From Roseibium album (GTDB lineage Bacteria > Pseudomonadota > Alphaproteobacteria > Rhizobiales > Stappiaceae), in NCBI GenBank assembly GCA_001404055.1, contig CXTY01000014.1, positions 248,001-312,000 of the forward strand: 64,000 nucleotides of DNA, written 5' to 3'. Below are positions 10,040 through 17,710 of this stretch, one piece after another. The number at the start of each line of letters is the position of its first letter. The stretch's first letter is position 1. The notes beneath the pieces were generated by a model. That model was not told the origin of the DNA. It worked only from the letters and a program-made list of their open reading frames with translations, and made no database searches. Made by a program: the position numbers and the translations under genes.

Positions 10040-10408
10040 TCAGTCCCGGCTCAGGCCCATGTCCGCAAGCTCGTTCAGGTAAACGCCCCAATGTTTGTCC
10101 GGTTCATTTGCCAGTTCCAGAAAATAGCTCCAGGTGTAGATACCGGAATTGTGCATGTCATCGAAGTGAATGCGCACAGCGTAATTCCCCACCGGCTCAA
10201 TCTTGATGATCTCGACACGGCGCTTACCAGGAACCGTTTTCTTTTGCGAAGGTGAATGTCCTTTGACCTCTGCCGATGGCGAACAAACCCTCAGATACTC
10301 GGCTGACAGGTCGTGGCGTTCGCCATTGTTGAAGGCAACTGTCAGTGTCTTTCTGTCCTGGGAGACACGTAACTCGGTCGGCCACGGGGCAGCGGATTGC
10401 TCGGTCAT
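10040..10408 (-). CDS. DUF971 domain protein (GBBH-like N-terminal domain)
   Basis: A 122-residue protein consisting almost entirely of a DUF971 domain: WPTELRVSQDRKTLTVAFNNGE, LSAEYLRVCSPSAEVKGH, then VEIIKIEPVGNYAVRIHFDD-MHNSGIYTWSYF. This small zinc-ribbon-related domain is also found at the N-terminus of gamma-butyrobetaine hydroxylase and at the C-terminus of the plant Fe-S carrier HCF101, after an Mrp domain. In bacteria it often lies near Moco and Fe-S genes, as here (moaA 3.3 kb away, Mrp 6 kb away). ATG 10408 follows AGGA; a longer frame to 10468 has no similarity. Function unproven; Fe-S or Moco-related assistance is an inference. Confidence 0.86.
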   Translation of the reverse strand: MTEQSAAPWPTELRVSQDRKTLTVAFNNGERHDLSAEYLRVCSPSAEVKGHSPSQKKTVPGKRRVEIIKIEPVGNYAVRIHFDDMHNSGIYTWSYFLELANEPDKHWGVYLNELADMGLSRD

Positions 10409-10547
10409 GAGTTTGTCCTGGATCGAGGTAAATTCAGGCTGGGTTGCGCGCAGACGATACCTGCACAATGTGTTCCGTCAAGATGCGTTTTGTCCCAATC
10501 GCTTGACCACCTCAATTCTATCAATACCTGGTTTCAGATCAACTCAT

Positions 10548-10572
10548 CCACCGGCGCAGAATGCGCCGGTGG
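10548..10572. other. Perfect 11-bp hairpin without T-run
   Basis: CCACCGGCGCA-GAA-TGCGCCGGTGG lies 13 bp beyond the stop of the minus-strand SRPBCC gene and upstream of the DUF971 gene. It is very stable, with a 3-nt loop. Neither side has a uridine run, so it could be a rho-dependent or mRNA-stabilising hairpin, or a repetitive extragenic element. Confidence 0.55.
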
Positions 10573-10584
10573 CAGCCTATTGAC

Positions 10585-11019
10585 TTAGGCAGGAACAGGA
10601 ACTTTTGCTTCCTTGCGCAAACGCCCGAAATGCTCGTCCCAACCGGCATCAAGCGCGCTCAGCATCATAAACGCAGCTTCACCTGCCGCCTTTTCAATGC
10701 CTTCGTGTTCGAGTGTGAGCTGGGTTCCTCCGGCGGCGTCCCTCAGGGACCAGCGCACGGTCGTCGTCGCTCCTTGAAGCGGCTTGACGGTGAAAGTGTA
10801 TACGAGACTGTCATGAGGCCGCATTTCCAACACCGTACCCCAGCAAATCCTGGACATGTCGCTGCGCTGATCCAGCAGCGTGTAGGCCTCGCCTTCCCTG
10901 AGGTCTTCCTCTGCTGGATGAAACCATCTGGCAAGCTTGTCCTTTTTGGTCAGAAAATCCCAGACCAGTTCGCGCGGCGCTGCCAGAAACACCGTTTTGG
11001 TGATGGTGGTTGCAGTCAT
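10585..11019 (-). CDS. SRPBCC (AHSA1-like) domain protein
   Basis: A 144-residue protein of the START/SRPBCC superfamily, subgroup resembling the activator of Hsp90 ATPase homologues: ITKTVFLAAPRELVWDFLT at the N-terminus, LARWFHP, GTVLEMRPHDSLVYTFT, and the C-terminal GWDEHFGRLR. The fold makes a hydrophobic ligand cavity. It starts inside the end of the ArsR gene (4-bp overlap), so the two are translated together. ArsR-SRPBCC pairs are common in bacteria and the SRPBCC protein is thought to be the regulated product or a partner; the ligand is unknown. Confidence 0.9.
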   Translation of the reverse strand: MTATTITKTVFLAAPRELVWDFLTKKDKLARWFHPAEEDLREGEAYTLLDQRSDMSRICWGTVLEMRPHDSLVYTFTVKPLQGATTTVRWSLRDAAGGTQLTLEHEGIEKAAGEAAFMMLSALDAGWDEHFGRLRKEAKVPVPA

Positions 11020-11357
11020 TGATCAGTTTCCTTCTTTTCTTTCATGTCCTTGGCAATTTCACGCTGCAAGTCGCTCAGTTTTACGTCCCAGAAATTTTCG
11101 AAGTATCCGAGCCATTCGAACGCAGACTTCAACGGTTCCGGTGTGAGTGAATTTCGACGTTCCCGTCCGCTCACTTCACTTTTAATCAAACCGCCTTCTT
11201 CGAGAATTGTCAGATGCTTGTTGATTGCCGTACGCGTGATATCGAACCGGTCTGCAATGTCGGCAATTGCCATGTTTTCCTTGGCCAAATGCAACAGGAT
11301 CTGCCGACGCGTTGGATCGGCCAACGCTCTAAAAACACTTTGTGGGCCTGAATTCAT
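11016..11357 (-). CDS. ArsR family winged-helix regulator
   Basis: A 113-residue DNA-binding protein: SVFRALADPTRRQILLHLAKENMAIADIADRF followed by the recognition helix region ITRTAINKHLTILEEGGLI and the wing SGRERRNSLTPEPL. It lacks the cysteine pairs used for metal sensing by ArsR/SmtB, so it belongs to the metal-independent group that usually accompanies SRPBCC genes. It overlaps both neighbours by 4 bp, giving a cupin-arsR-SRPBCC operon. It probably represses its own operon, and the repeats at 11802-11846 are candidate binding sites. Confidence 0.92.
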   Translation of the reverse strand: MNSGPQSVFRALADPTRRQILLHLAKENMAIADIADRFDITRTAINKHLTILEEGGLIKSEVSGRERRNSLTPEPLKSAFEWLGYFENFWDVKLSDLQREIAKDMKEKKETDQ

Positions 11358-11800
11358 CTGGGTGCCTCACCAACCGGCAGAAAGTCGAATGGGCCATCCT
11401 GATAAAGAAAGGTCACACATTCCGCGTCAGAGACACATTTGCTCATATGCGGCGATCCAGCCGGGATCTTGTAATAGTCGCCAGGCTTTAGAACGGTTTC
11501 CGCGCCACCGATTTCAGCTTGAGCCAAATGTACCATCTCTCCTGATACGATTAGCCCGTACATGGCGGCGCTCTTTACATGGACGGGACTGACGAGACCG
11601 GCCGGTAGACGCACCATAGCCATGTAACTCTCTTCAAACCGGCTCCCCTCAAGGGGCGCAAAAGCCACTCCTTCAGGGGTGGTTTCCCACTTGAGCTCTG
11701 GACTTGTCGTGAGCTCGATCGTTTCCGCCGTTTGTGCAATGACCGGACTGGAAAGCGACAGGACCGCAATTGCAAGTGGGAAAAGTTTCTGAATGCTCAT
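11354..11800 (-). CDS. Exported cupin-fold (DUF4437-like) protein
   Basis: A 148-residue protein with a signal peptide (MSIQKLFPLAIAVLSLSSPVIAQ) and one cupin beta-barrel: HVKSAAMYGLIVSGEMVHL, LKPGDYYKIPAGSPHMSKC. The first metal-binding motif is partial (HVKS in place of HxH), while PAGSPHMS retains the later histidine. Two cysteines (KCVSDAEC) near the C-terminus could form a disulfide in the periplasm. It is the first gene of the operon; its RBS AAAGGTG is part of the repeat array. Function is unknown; a periplasmic cupin co-transcribed with a cytoplasmic SRPBCC protein is less usual. Confidence 0.82.
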   Translation of the reverse strand: MSIQKLFPLAIAVLSLSSPVIAQTAETIELTTSPELKWETTPEGVAFAPLEGSRFEESYMAMVRLPAGLVSPVHVKSAAMYGLIVSGEMVHLAQAEIGGAETVLKPGDYYKIPAGSPHMSKCVSDAECVTFLYQDGPFDFLPVGEAPR

Positions 11801-11801
11801 G

Positions 11802-11846
11802 TGACACCTTTCTTGACACCTAATGGTGTTATTAACATGACACCTT
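11802..11846 (-). repeat. Three phased TGACACCT repeats in the cupin-arsR promoter/leader
   Basis: TGACACC(T) begins at 11802, 11814 and 11838 on the plus strand, spaced 12 and 24 bp, so all copies face roughly the same side of the helix. The middle copy forms an inverted repeat with the following GGTGT: ACACC-TAAT-GGTGT (11816-11829). The array covers the region just upstream of the cupin start codon. It is a likely operator of the ArsR protein encoded in the operon. Confidence 0.6.
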
Positions 11847-11896
11847 TTGGTTTCATTTCAAGTTTTTCTGCAACTTTTTTTCAAGTTGACTTGTTA

Positions 11897-11936
11897 TTAG
11901 TCCGACTTCGTACTATTTAGTTCGATATCGCACTAA
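11897..11936. promoter_or_regulatory. Two tandem 20-bp palindromes, probable MarR operator
   Basis: Copies at 11897-11916 and 11917-11936 lie back to back, with consensus TTAGT-Y-CGA-NN-TCG-Y-ACTA. The second is nearly perfectly dyadic (TTAGT..CGA TA TCG..ACTAA). A possible promoter, TTGACT at 11886 and TACTAT at 11911, has the first palindrome between its elements. The pair lies 14 bp before the nitroreductase-like gene, whose operon contains a marR gene. Confidence 0.72.
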
Positions 11937-11949
11937 CTGGAGAATGCAG

Positions 11950-13056
11950 ATGACAATGACACGACGGCGTACCCTGGCTCTGTTGGGTGGTGGAGTAGTA
12001 GTTGCAGCAGCAGCCTCGGCTGGAACGTTTCTGGCAACGCGAACACCGGAACGTGCCCTGGCACCCTGGAGCGCAGCCGGAGACTATGAGGACCCTCGCC
12101 TTTTTGCACTCTCTTACGCATTGCTTGCACCAAACCCGCACAATCGTCAGCCATGGCTCGTCGAATTGACTGGAGAGAAGGGGTTCGTTCTGCATAGAGA
12201 CAAGGCACGAGACCTGCCACATACCGATCCGTTCAACCGGCAGATCTTCATCGGGCTAGGCTGTTTCCTTGAACTGCTTTCGGTTGCCGCCACGATGCGT
12301 GGGCATTCCGTCGCCATTGATCTGTTTCCGGAAGGTGACGAAGGCCCCATTGCACATGTCGCGTTTGCTGATGGGGTGACAACCGATCCGCTTGCTGGGC
12401 ATATTTTGGATCGTCGCTCCTGCAAGGAGCCTTTTGAGAACCGAGCAGTCCCTCAGGAACTTGTCTCGCAACTCGTTCGATATGGCGACGTGATAACCGA
12501 AAAAGACAAAGTTCGAAGTGTCAAAAACCTGACGTGGGATGCTTGGTTAACGGAAATGCACACACACCGCGCACTCAAGGAAAGTGTAGATCTGATGCGG
12601 TTCGGCAAAACCGAGATCAATGCCAACCCGGACGGTATCGATCTCGGCGGTCCGTTTCTGGAAAGTCTGATGCTTGCCGGTGTGCTTTCACGAGAAAACC
12701 AGTTGGATCCAGATTCCAGTGGTTTTCAGGAAGGGGTGAAGATTTATCGCGAAATGCTTGCGGCAACACCAGCCTACGTAGTCGTGACAAGTTCTGAAAA
12801 CGGACGTGTCGAGCAGATCAATAGCGGACGCCGCTGGCTGCGCCTGAACCTGGAAACGACACGCTTGGGGCTCTCGCTTCATCCGGTCAGCCAGGCCTTG
12901 CAGGAATACGAGGAAATGGCACCACATTACAATGCAGCCCACGAGATGCTTGCCAAACCCGGCGAAACCGTTCAGATGCTTGGGCGTTTGGGTTTCGGTC
13001 CGAATCCTGCCCGGACCCCACGCTGGCCACTCGAGACACGGATCATGAATGGATAA
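11950..13056 (+). CDS. Tat-exported Acg/nitroreductase-family protein
   Basis: A 368-residue protein starting with a twin-arginine signal (TRRRTLALLGGGVVVAAAAS). The mature part resembles Acg-type FMN-binding nitroreductase-fold proteins: SYALLAPNPHNRQPWLVEL near the N-terminus, FNRQIFIGLGCFLELLSVAA, ILDRRSCKEPF, and a C-terminal MLGRLGFGPNPARTPRWPLE. Members of this group were described as nitroreductase-like proteins that bind FMN but often lack nitroreduction activity. ATG 11950 has GGAG 7 nt upstream. It overlaps the following marR gene by 8 bp. The substrate is unknown; a periplasmic flavin or quinone role is an inference. Confidence 0.85.
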   Translation: MTMTRRRTLALLGGGVVVAAAASAGTFLATRTPERALAPWSAAGDYEDPRLFALSYALLAPNPHNRQPWLVELTGEKGFVLHRDKARDLPHTDPFNRQIFIGLGCFLELLSVAATMRGHSVAIDLFPEGDEGPIAHVAFADGVTTDPLAGHILDRRSCKEPFENRAVPQELVSQLVRYGDVITEKDKVRSVKNLTWDAWLTEMHTHRALKESVDLMRFGKTEINANPDGIDLGGPFLESLMLAGVLSRENQLDPDSSGFQEGVKIYREMLAATPAYVVVTSSENGRVEQINSGRRWLRLNLETTRLGLSLHPVSQALQEYEEMAPHYNAAHEMLAKPGETVQMLGRLGFGPNPARTPRWPLETRIMNG

Positions 13057-13495
13057 CGATACCAGGCACGTCCTTTTCCGGTTCTTCAACGAAATAGGCA
13101 TCATCGCGCAACTCAGCAGATCAGCTATGGAAGCGCGATTGCCTAAAGGTCTGACACTGCCGCACTTCAGCGTTGTCAATCACCTGGTGAGGGTTCGTGA
13201 CGGTCAGACGCCGCTCAAGCTTGCAAAGGCGTTTCAGGTTCCAAAAACGACAATGACGAACACCTTGAGTGGACTGCTCGACCGCAAACTGGTCGAAATG
13301 AGACCCAACCCTGAGGACGGCCGTAGCAAAACCGTCTGGCTGACGGAAAAGGGCCGGTCTTTTCGCGAGGAAGCGATCAGATCCATGGATCCGGACCTGA
13401 CTGCCATTGGCACCAATTTCTCAACAGACCAAATTGCCGAACTTCTGCCGGTACTGGCCGAAATCCGGGCGTTCATGGATGCGCAGAGGGATTAA
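13049..13495 (+). CDS. MarR family transcriptional regulator
   Basis: A 148-residue winged-helix protein with the MarR layout: LPHFSVVNHLVRVRDGQTPLKLAKAF, recognition helix VPKTTMTNTLSGLLDRKLVE, and the wing NPEDGRSKTVWLTEKG. No cysteine is positioned as in the peroxide-sensing OhrR subgroup, so it is likely a ligand-responsive repressor. Its start lies inside the end of the Tat-exported enzyme gene, so the two are co-translated. The tandem palindromes upstream of the operon are its most likely binding sites. Confidence 0.93.
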   Translation: MDNDTRHVLFRFFNEIGIIAQLSRSAMEARLPKGLTLPHFSVVNHLVRVRDGQTPLKLAKAFQVPKTTMTNTLSGLLDRKLVEMRPNPEDGRSKTVWLTEKGRSFREEAIRSMDPDLTAIGTNFSTDQIAELLPVLAEIRAFMDAQRD

Positions 13496-13674
13496 GAATC
13501 TACAGGGCTGTTCCTTCGTAAATACAGAGCCTTACGTTTTTGAGGCACATCGTATTTTCAATAACGGTTGCTTGATGAAGTAATCTGGATCCTTGACGTC
13601 GGTTTCAATTGATATTGTCTGCCGGAACGCCATATGATTGAGGCAATGTCTTTTAGTCTGAGGGAGAGCAAGAC

Positions 13675-14730
13675 GTGACGGACGGTAAAATTGTGGTTCC
13701 GAATTCAACAGATACCGGGTCAGCACCGTCGACTGCGTCAATGATCGACCCATATGGGCGTATGGTTTCCTACCTTCGTGTTTCGGTAACCGACCGTTGT
13801 GACTTTCGCTGTGTTTATTGCATGGCTGAGGACATGACGTTCCTTCCCAAACGCGAACTTCTGACACTTGAGGAACTGGACCGCCTCTGTACTGCCTTCA
13901 TCGATAAGGGCGTGCGGAAATTGCGCCTGACCGGCGGCGAACCATTGGTCCGCAAGAACATCATGAGCTTGATCCGCAGTCTTGGGCGGCACCTCGAAAC
14001 CGGCGCTCTAGAAGAACTGACCATCACCACGAATGGCTCTCAGCTTTCACGGTTTGCAAACGAACTTTATGAATGTGGCGTGCGGCGTATCAATGTGTCG
14101 ATCGACACGCTGGATGCTGAGAAATTCAAAACCGTGACCCGCTGGGGAGACCTCGGGAAAGTCATGGATGGTATCCGGGCAGCAAAAGAAGCCGGATTGC
14201 AGGTCAAGATCAACATGGTTGCGCTCAAGGACGTGAATGAGCACGAGATATCGACGATGCTTGAATGGTGCCATCAGCATGGACACGATCTAACGCTCAT
14301 CGAAACGATGCCACTTGGGGAGATCGAGGGTGACAGGACCGATCAGTACCTCCCGCTTTCCACTGTTCGCACACGCCTGTCAGAACAGTTCACACTGACC
14401 AACATTCCTTACAAGACCGGTGGACCTGCCAGATATTACGCTGTGGAAGAAACCGGAGGACGCCTCGGTTTCATAACGCCAATGACGCATAATTTCTGCG
14501 AAACCTGCAACCGGGTTCGTGTCACATGCACCGGGCAGCTTTATATGTGCCTTGGCCAAGACGACATGGCTGATCTGAGAGCGCCATTGCGTGCCTCGGA
14601 AGGTAACGAAATCCTCAATAAAGCGATTGATGAAGCGATTGGCCGCAAACCCAAGGGCCATGATTTCATTATCGACCGGAATTCAAAGCAGCCTGCAGTT
14701 TCCCGCCACATGAGCGTCACGGGCGGCTGA
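13675..14730 (+). CDS. moaA: GTP 3',8-cyclase MoaA
   Basis: A 351-residue radical-SAM enzyme that, with MoaC, turns GTP into cyclic pyranopterin monophosphate, the first step of molybdenum cofactor synthesis. The N-terminal cluster motif C-x3-C-x2-C is C42, C46, C49 (CDFRCVYC); the C-terminal cluster uses [15 protein letters not shown] plus a third cysteine, as in MoaA; and the chain ends in the conserved GG needed for activity. Start is GTG 13675, with GGGAG upstream. No moaC, moaD or moaE is adjacent. A later Moco operon (fdhD to moeA) lies 6.4 kb downstream. Confidence 0.96.
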   Translation: MTDGKIVVPNSTDTGSAPSTASMIDPYGRMVSYLRVSVTDRCDFRCVYCMAEDMTFLPKRELLTLEELDRLCTAFIDKGVRKLRLTGGEPLVRKNIMSLIRSLGRHLETGALEELTITTNGSQLSRFANELYECGVRRINVSIDTLDAEKFKTVTRWGDLGKVMDGIRAAKEAGLQVKINMVALKDVNEHEISTMLEWCHQHGHDLTLIETMPLGEIEGDRTDQYLPLSTVRTRLSEQFTLTNIPYKTGGPARYYAVEETGGRLGFITPMTHNFCETCNRVRVTCTGQLYMCLGQDDMADLRAPLRASEGNEILNKAIDEAIGRKPKGHDFIIDRNSKQPAVSRHMSVTGG

Positions 14731-14785
14731 CCGCAAAATACTCATTCACGTCAGCGAATTCGCACTATAGTTCGGTCGGTCGTTT

Positions 14786-16057
14786 CTATTCGGCCGCCAC
14801 CAGGCTTTGGCGAGGCGTGAGGTGTTTGACAGAAAGCACGGCTAGCATGCTGAGGCTGCTCGATCCTGCCATAACGGAGATCATTGCCCAGGGTGATCCG
14901 GCATGAATACCGTCAGCAAATAGCCATGCAACAAGAGAACCCGCGACTGCGCCAGTTCCCACCTGCAAGGACGTGGTCAAACCTGACGCGGCCCCTGTTA
15001 ACTCAGGTCGGACACTTACGGCGCCAGAAATCGCGCTAGGCAGGCATACGCCGTTTCCAAGACCAAGAATGAACATCGGCAGGAAGAAACCATATGGTGT
15101 CAGGGCTGAAAGGTAAGCAGACCCGGCAATCATTGAGACTGCACATGCTCCAATCAACACACCGGAAAATATCATCCGAAATATGCCTACACGGACCGCG
15201 AACTTTCCGGAGATGTAATTTCCGACCATGTAACCAATTGCCACGAACATGAAATAGAAGCCCATTTCGGCCGCACTTAGCATCATCAGCTTTGCAGCAA
15301 TAAAGGGCACTCCACCGAGATAGGCAAAATAGGTAAACGACATGAAGGCCGCCGTGAGCGAATAGCTCCAGTAAAGAGGTTCCTTGAACAGCGCGGAGTA
15401 GGACCGCAAAACCTGACCAGCGCCAACTGAAGTGCGCTCGTTATGGGTCTCAGGCAATGCATAGATACTTGCCCACAAGGTTCCCAGACCAAAGACAAGC
15501 ATCAAAATGAAACCGCCTTGCCAACCATAAAACTGATCGAGCAGTCCTCCAATTGCAGGGGCAATTGTCGGCATTACGGCCATACCCATGGATACATAGC
15601 CGATCATGCTGGCCGCTTGTTTTGGTTCATGAAGATCTCTCACGATTGCGCGCGCCAGTACCAAACCGGTACAACCACCAGCGCCTTGAATGGCCCTTGC
15701 TGCAATCAGGGCCTCTATTGTGGGAGCAACCAAACATAAGATACTTCCCAAAACGAAAAGCGCCATTCCTGCAACGATTACAGGGCGTCTTCCAAACTGA
15801 TCGGATAACGGACCCCAAAAGAGCTGTGAAAATGCAACTGCAATGAAAAAGACCGACATGGACAGCTGTATTTCGCCAGCGCTAGCCGAAAATACAATCA
15901 TCATCCCGGCGAGAGAGGGCAAATAAATCTGCATCGCCAGCGGTGTGACGGTTGATACCGCTATCAGAACGGACAGCGAGGGTTTCTCTACAAAACCCTT
16001 TGTCTGCGTATGATTGGAAGACTTCCCCAAGAGCAACCTTTGTACGTTCGACCCCAC
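14786..16057 (-). CDS. Bcr/CflA family MFS multidrug exporter
   Basis: A 423-residue major-facilitator protein with twelve predicted membrane segments. Motif A of the family appears as GPLSDQFGRRPV after helix 2, and the drug-exporter region GAGGCTGLVLARAIVRD is typical of Bcr/CflA proton antiporters. The start is uncertain: the listed GTG 16057 has no clear ribosome-binding site, while TTG at 16030 has AAAGG 6 nt before it and would remove nine residues. The gene is convergent with moaA and has no linked regulator. Substrate not predictable. Confidence 0.88.
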   Translation of the reverse strand: MGSNVQRLLLGKSSNHTQTKGFVEKPSLSVLIAVSTVTPLAMQIYLPSLAGMMIVFSASAGEIQLSMSVFFIAVAFSQLFWGPLSDQFGRRPVIVAGMALFVLGSILCLVAPTIEALIAARAIQGAGGCTGLVLARAIVRDLHEPKQAASMIGYVSMGMAVMPTIAPAIGGLLDQFYGWQGGFILMLVFGLGTLWASIYALPETHNERTSVGAGQVLRSYSALFKEPLYWSYSLTAAFMSFTYFAYLGGVPFIAAKLMMLSAAEMGFYFMFVAIGYMVGNYISGKFAVRVGIFRMIFSGVLIGACAVSMIAGSAYLSALTPYGFFLPMFILGLGNGVCLPSAISGAVSVRPELTGAASGLTTSLQVGTGAVAGSLVAWLFADGIHAGSPWAMISVMAGSSSLSMLAVLSVKHLTPRQSLVAAE

Positions 16058-16269
16058 CTATCGGTAGTTGTAACAATCGAACATACATTGCTTGCGTGAT
16101 CCGGATGTGAAAAGTGCCCGCTAATTAATCATTGTGCCTTTTACCCACGCAGAAAGATATTCTCAGCGAAACAAACCACATCTCTATGCGCAGGGCCTTG
16201 GGTTGATCACTTTAGGGCAACGGTCGATACCTAAGCTTCGACCATTGCGCGCCACCTGGGCTAAGAAGA

Positions 16270-17412
16270 TCAATCAAAAACGATCTTCGGTGCTGCTCGT
16301 TCCTGTGAAGCAGCTGCATTTTCAATTCCGGAAATAACGTTAGCTGCAATCTCCTTGTAGATACCAGCAACCTCTCCCTCTGGATCTAAAACAACTATAG
16401 GTGTTCCGGCATCCGAAGTTTCACGAATTTTCATGGTCAGTGGAACTTCGCCAAGAAACGGAACATCAAGCCGATCGGCTTCGGCCCGTGCCCCACCGTG
16501 GCCGAAAATGTCATGACGACCGCCACAATCGGGGCACAGGAAGAAGCTCATGTTCTCGACGATCCCGAGCACAGGAACGTCAACACGCTTGAACATGTTG
16601 AGACCCTTGCGTGCGTCTATGAGTGCCAGATCCTGTGGCGTAGATACAATGACTGCACCTGCAAGCGGCACTTGCTGCGCCATGGTCAGCTGGGCGTCAC
16701 CGGTGCCAGGAGGCATGTCCACCACAAGCACATCCAGCTCTCCCCAGGCAACTTCACGCAGCATCTGAGTAAGCGCCGATATGACCATGGGTCCACGCCA
16801 GATCATTGGCGTTTCTTCCTCAACCATGAACCCCATGGACATCACTTTGATGCCATATCCTTCAAGAGGCTTCAGAACTCTTCCGGAAACCGGTTCAGGG
16901 CGACCGGAAACATTGAACAGGCGTGGAACGGACGGACCGTAGATATCGGCATCCAGCACACCGACTTTCAGACCATTTGCAGCCATGGCGAGCGCCAGAT
17001 TCGCGGTGGTTGTCGACTTGCCGACGCCACCTTTGCCCGATGCAACAGCAATAATGTGCTTTATGCCCGGAACGCCGGGTTTGGGCGTCGCCGTCTCCTC
17101 CGGCCCTTTCCTGGCTTGGCGAGGCGGCGGACTTGCTGCAGGTTTCGAAGCCGTTCCAGACGCGCGCTCGGCAGTTAGTGCCACCATTGCGTTTTCGACG
17201 CCTTCGACTTCCTTGACCACTTTTTCTGCTGCTTGGCGCAGAGGTTCCAGTTCCTGCGCCCTTTCTGCGGGAACTGTAATCGAAAAGGCAACGCGTCCGT
17301 CGGAGACAAACACATCGGAAACCAGGCCGAGCGAAACAATGTCTCCCTCCAGGTCTGGGCCCTTGATCTGCTTGAGCCTGTCGATGACAGCAGCTTTGAC
17401 GGTTTCACTCAT
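16270..17412 (-). CDS. Mrp/ApbC family Fe-S cluster carrier ATPase
   Basis: A 380-residue cytoplasmic P-loop protein with an N-terminal DUF59 (FSCA) domain (about residues 1-80), a basic proline-rich linker, then the Mrp/NBP35 ATPase domain. The deviant Walker A is GKGGVGKST, the DADIYGPSVPRLF and DMPPGTGDAQLT blocks follow, and the bridging-cluster motif C-x2-C is LCPDCGG. These dimers hold a [4Fe-4S] cluster and pass it to target enzymes. Here the neighbours include Fe-S users (MoaA, fumarase, ThiC) and a separate DUF971 gene; DUF59-Mrp-DUF971 is the domain order of plant HCF101. ATG 17412 with AGGATG upstream. Confidence 0.95.
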   Translation of the reverse strand: MSETVKAAVIDRLKQIKGPDLEGDIVSLGLVSDVFVSDGRVAFSITVPAERAQELEPLRQAAEKVVKEVEGVENAMVALTAERASGTASKPAASPPPRQARKGPEETATPKPGVPGIKHIIAVASGKGGVGKSTTTANLALAMAANGLKVGVLDADIYGPSVPRLFNVSGRPEPVSGRVLKPLEGYGIKVMSMGFMVEEETPMIWRGPMVISALTQMLREVAWGELDVLVVDMPPGTGDAQLTMAQQVPLAGAVIVSTPQDLALIDARKGLNMFKRVDVPVLGIVENMSFFLCPDCGGRHDIFGHGGARAEADRLDVPFLGEVPLTMKIRETSDAGTPIVVLDPEGEVAGIYKEIAANVISGIENAAASQERAAPKIVFD

Positions 17413-17710
17413 AAGTTCATCCTGTTGAATTCTCCGGCACGATGTGAACTCCGGAACAAGTTCCCGAAACCTATTATGAATCCTTCCAAAAACAACCTGC
17501 CAAATCGCTGCACGGGTAGATTTAAGGCCTAAAATTCAAACATTAGTTGGAAAGAAACGGCCTGACAGTCAGACTTGGTTCTGGCGCGTCTGATTGTACC
17601 CCGGAAAAAAGGGGACAATCTTTGTGTTGCACGAGCCTCTTGGCTGATTAACTTTGCGCGATAACCTATCCGCCTTGCCTAACTCGCCACAGCCGCTCCA
17701 GGAAATCACA

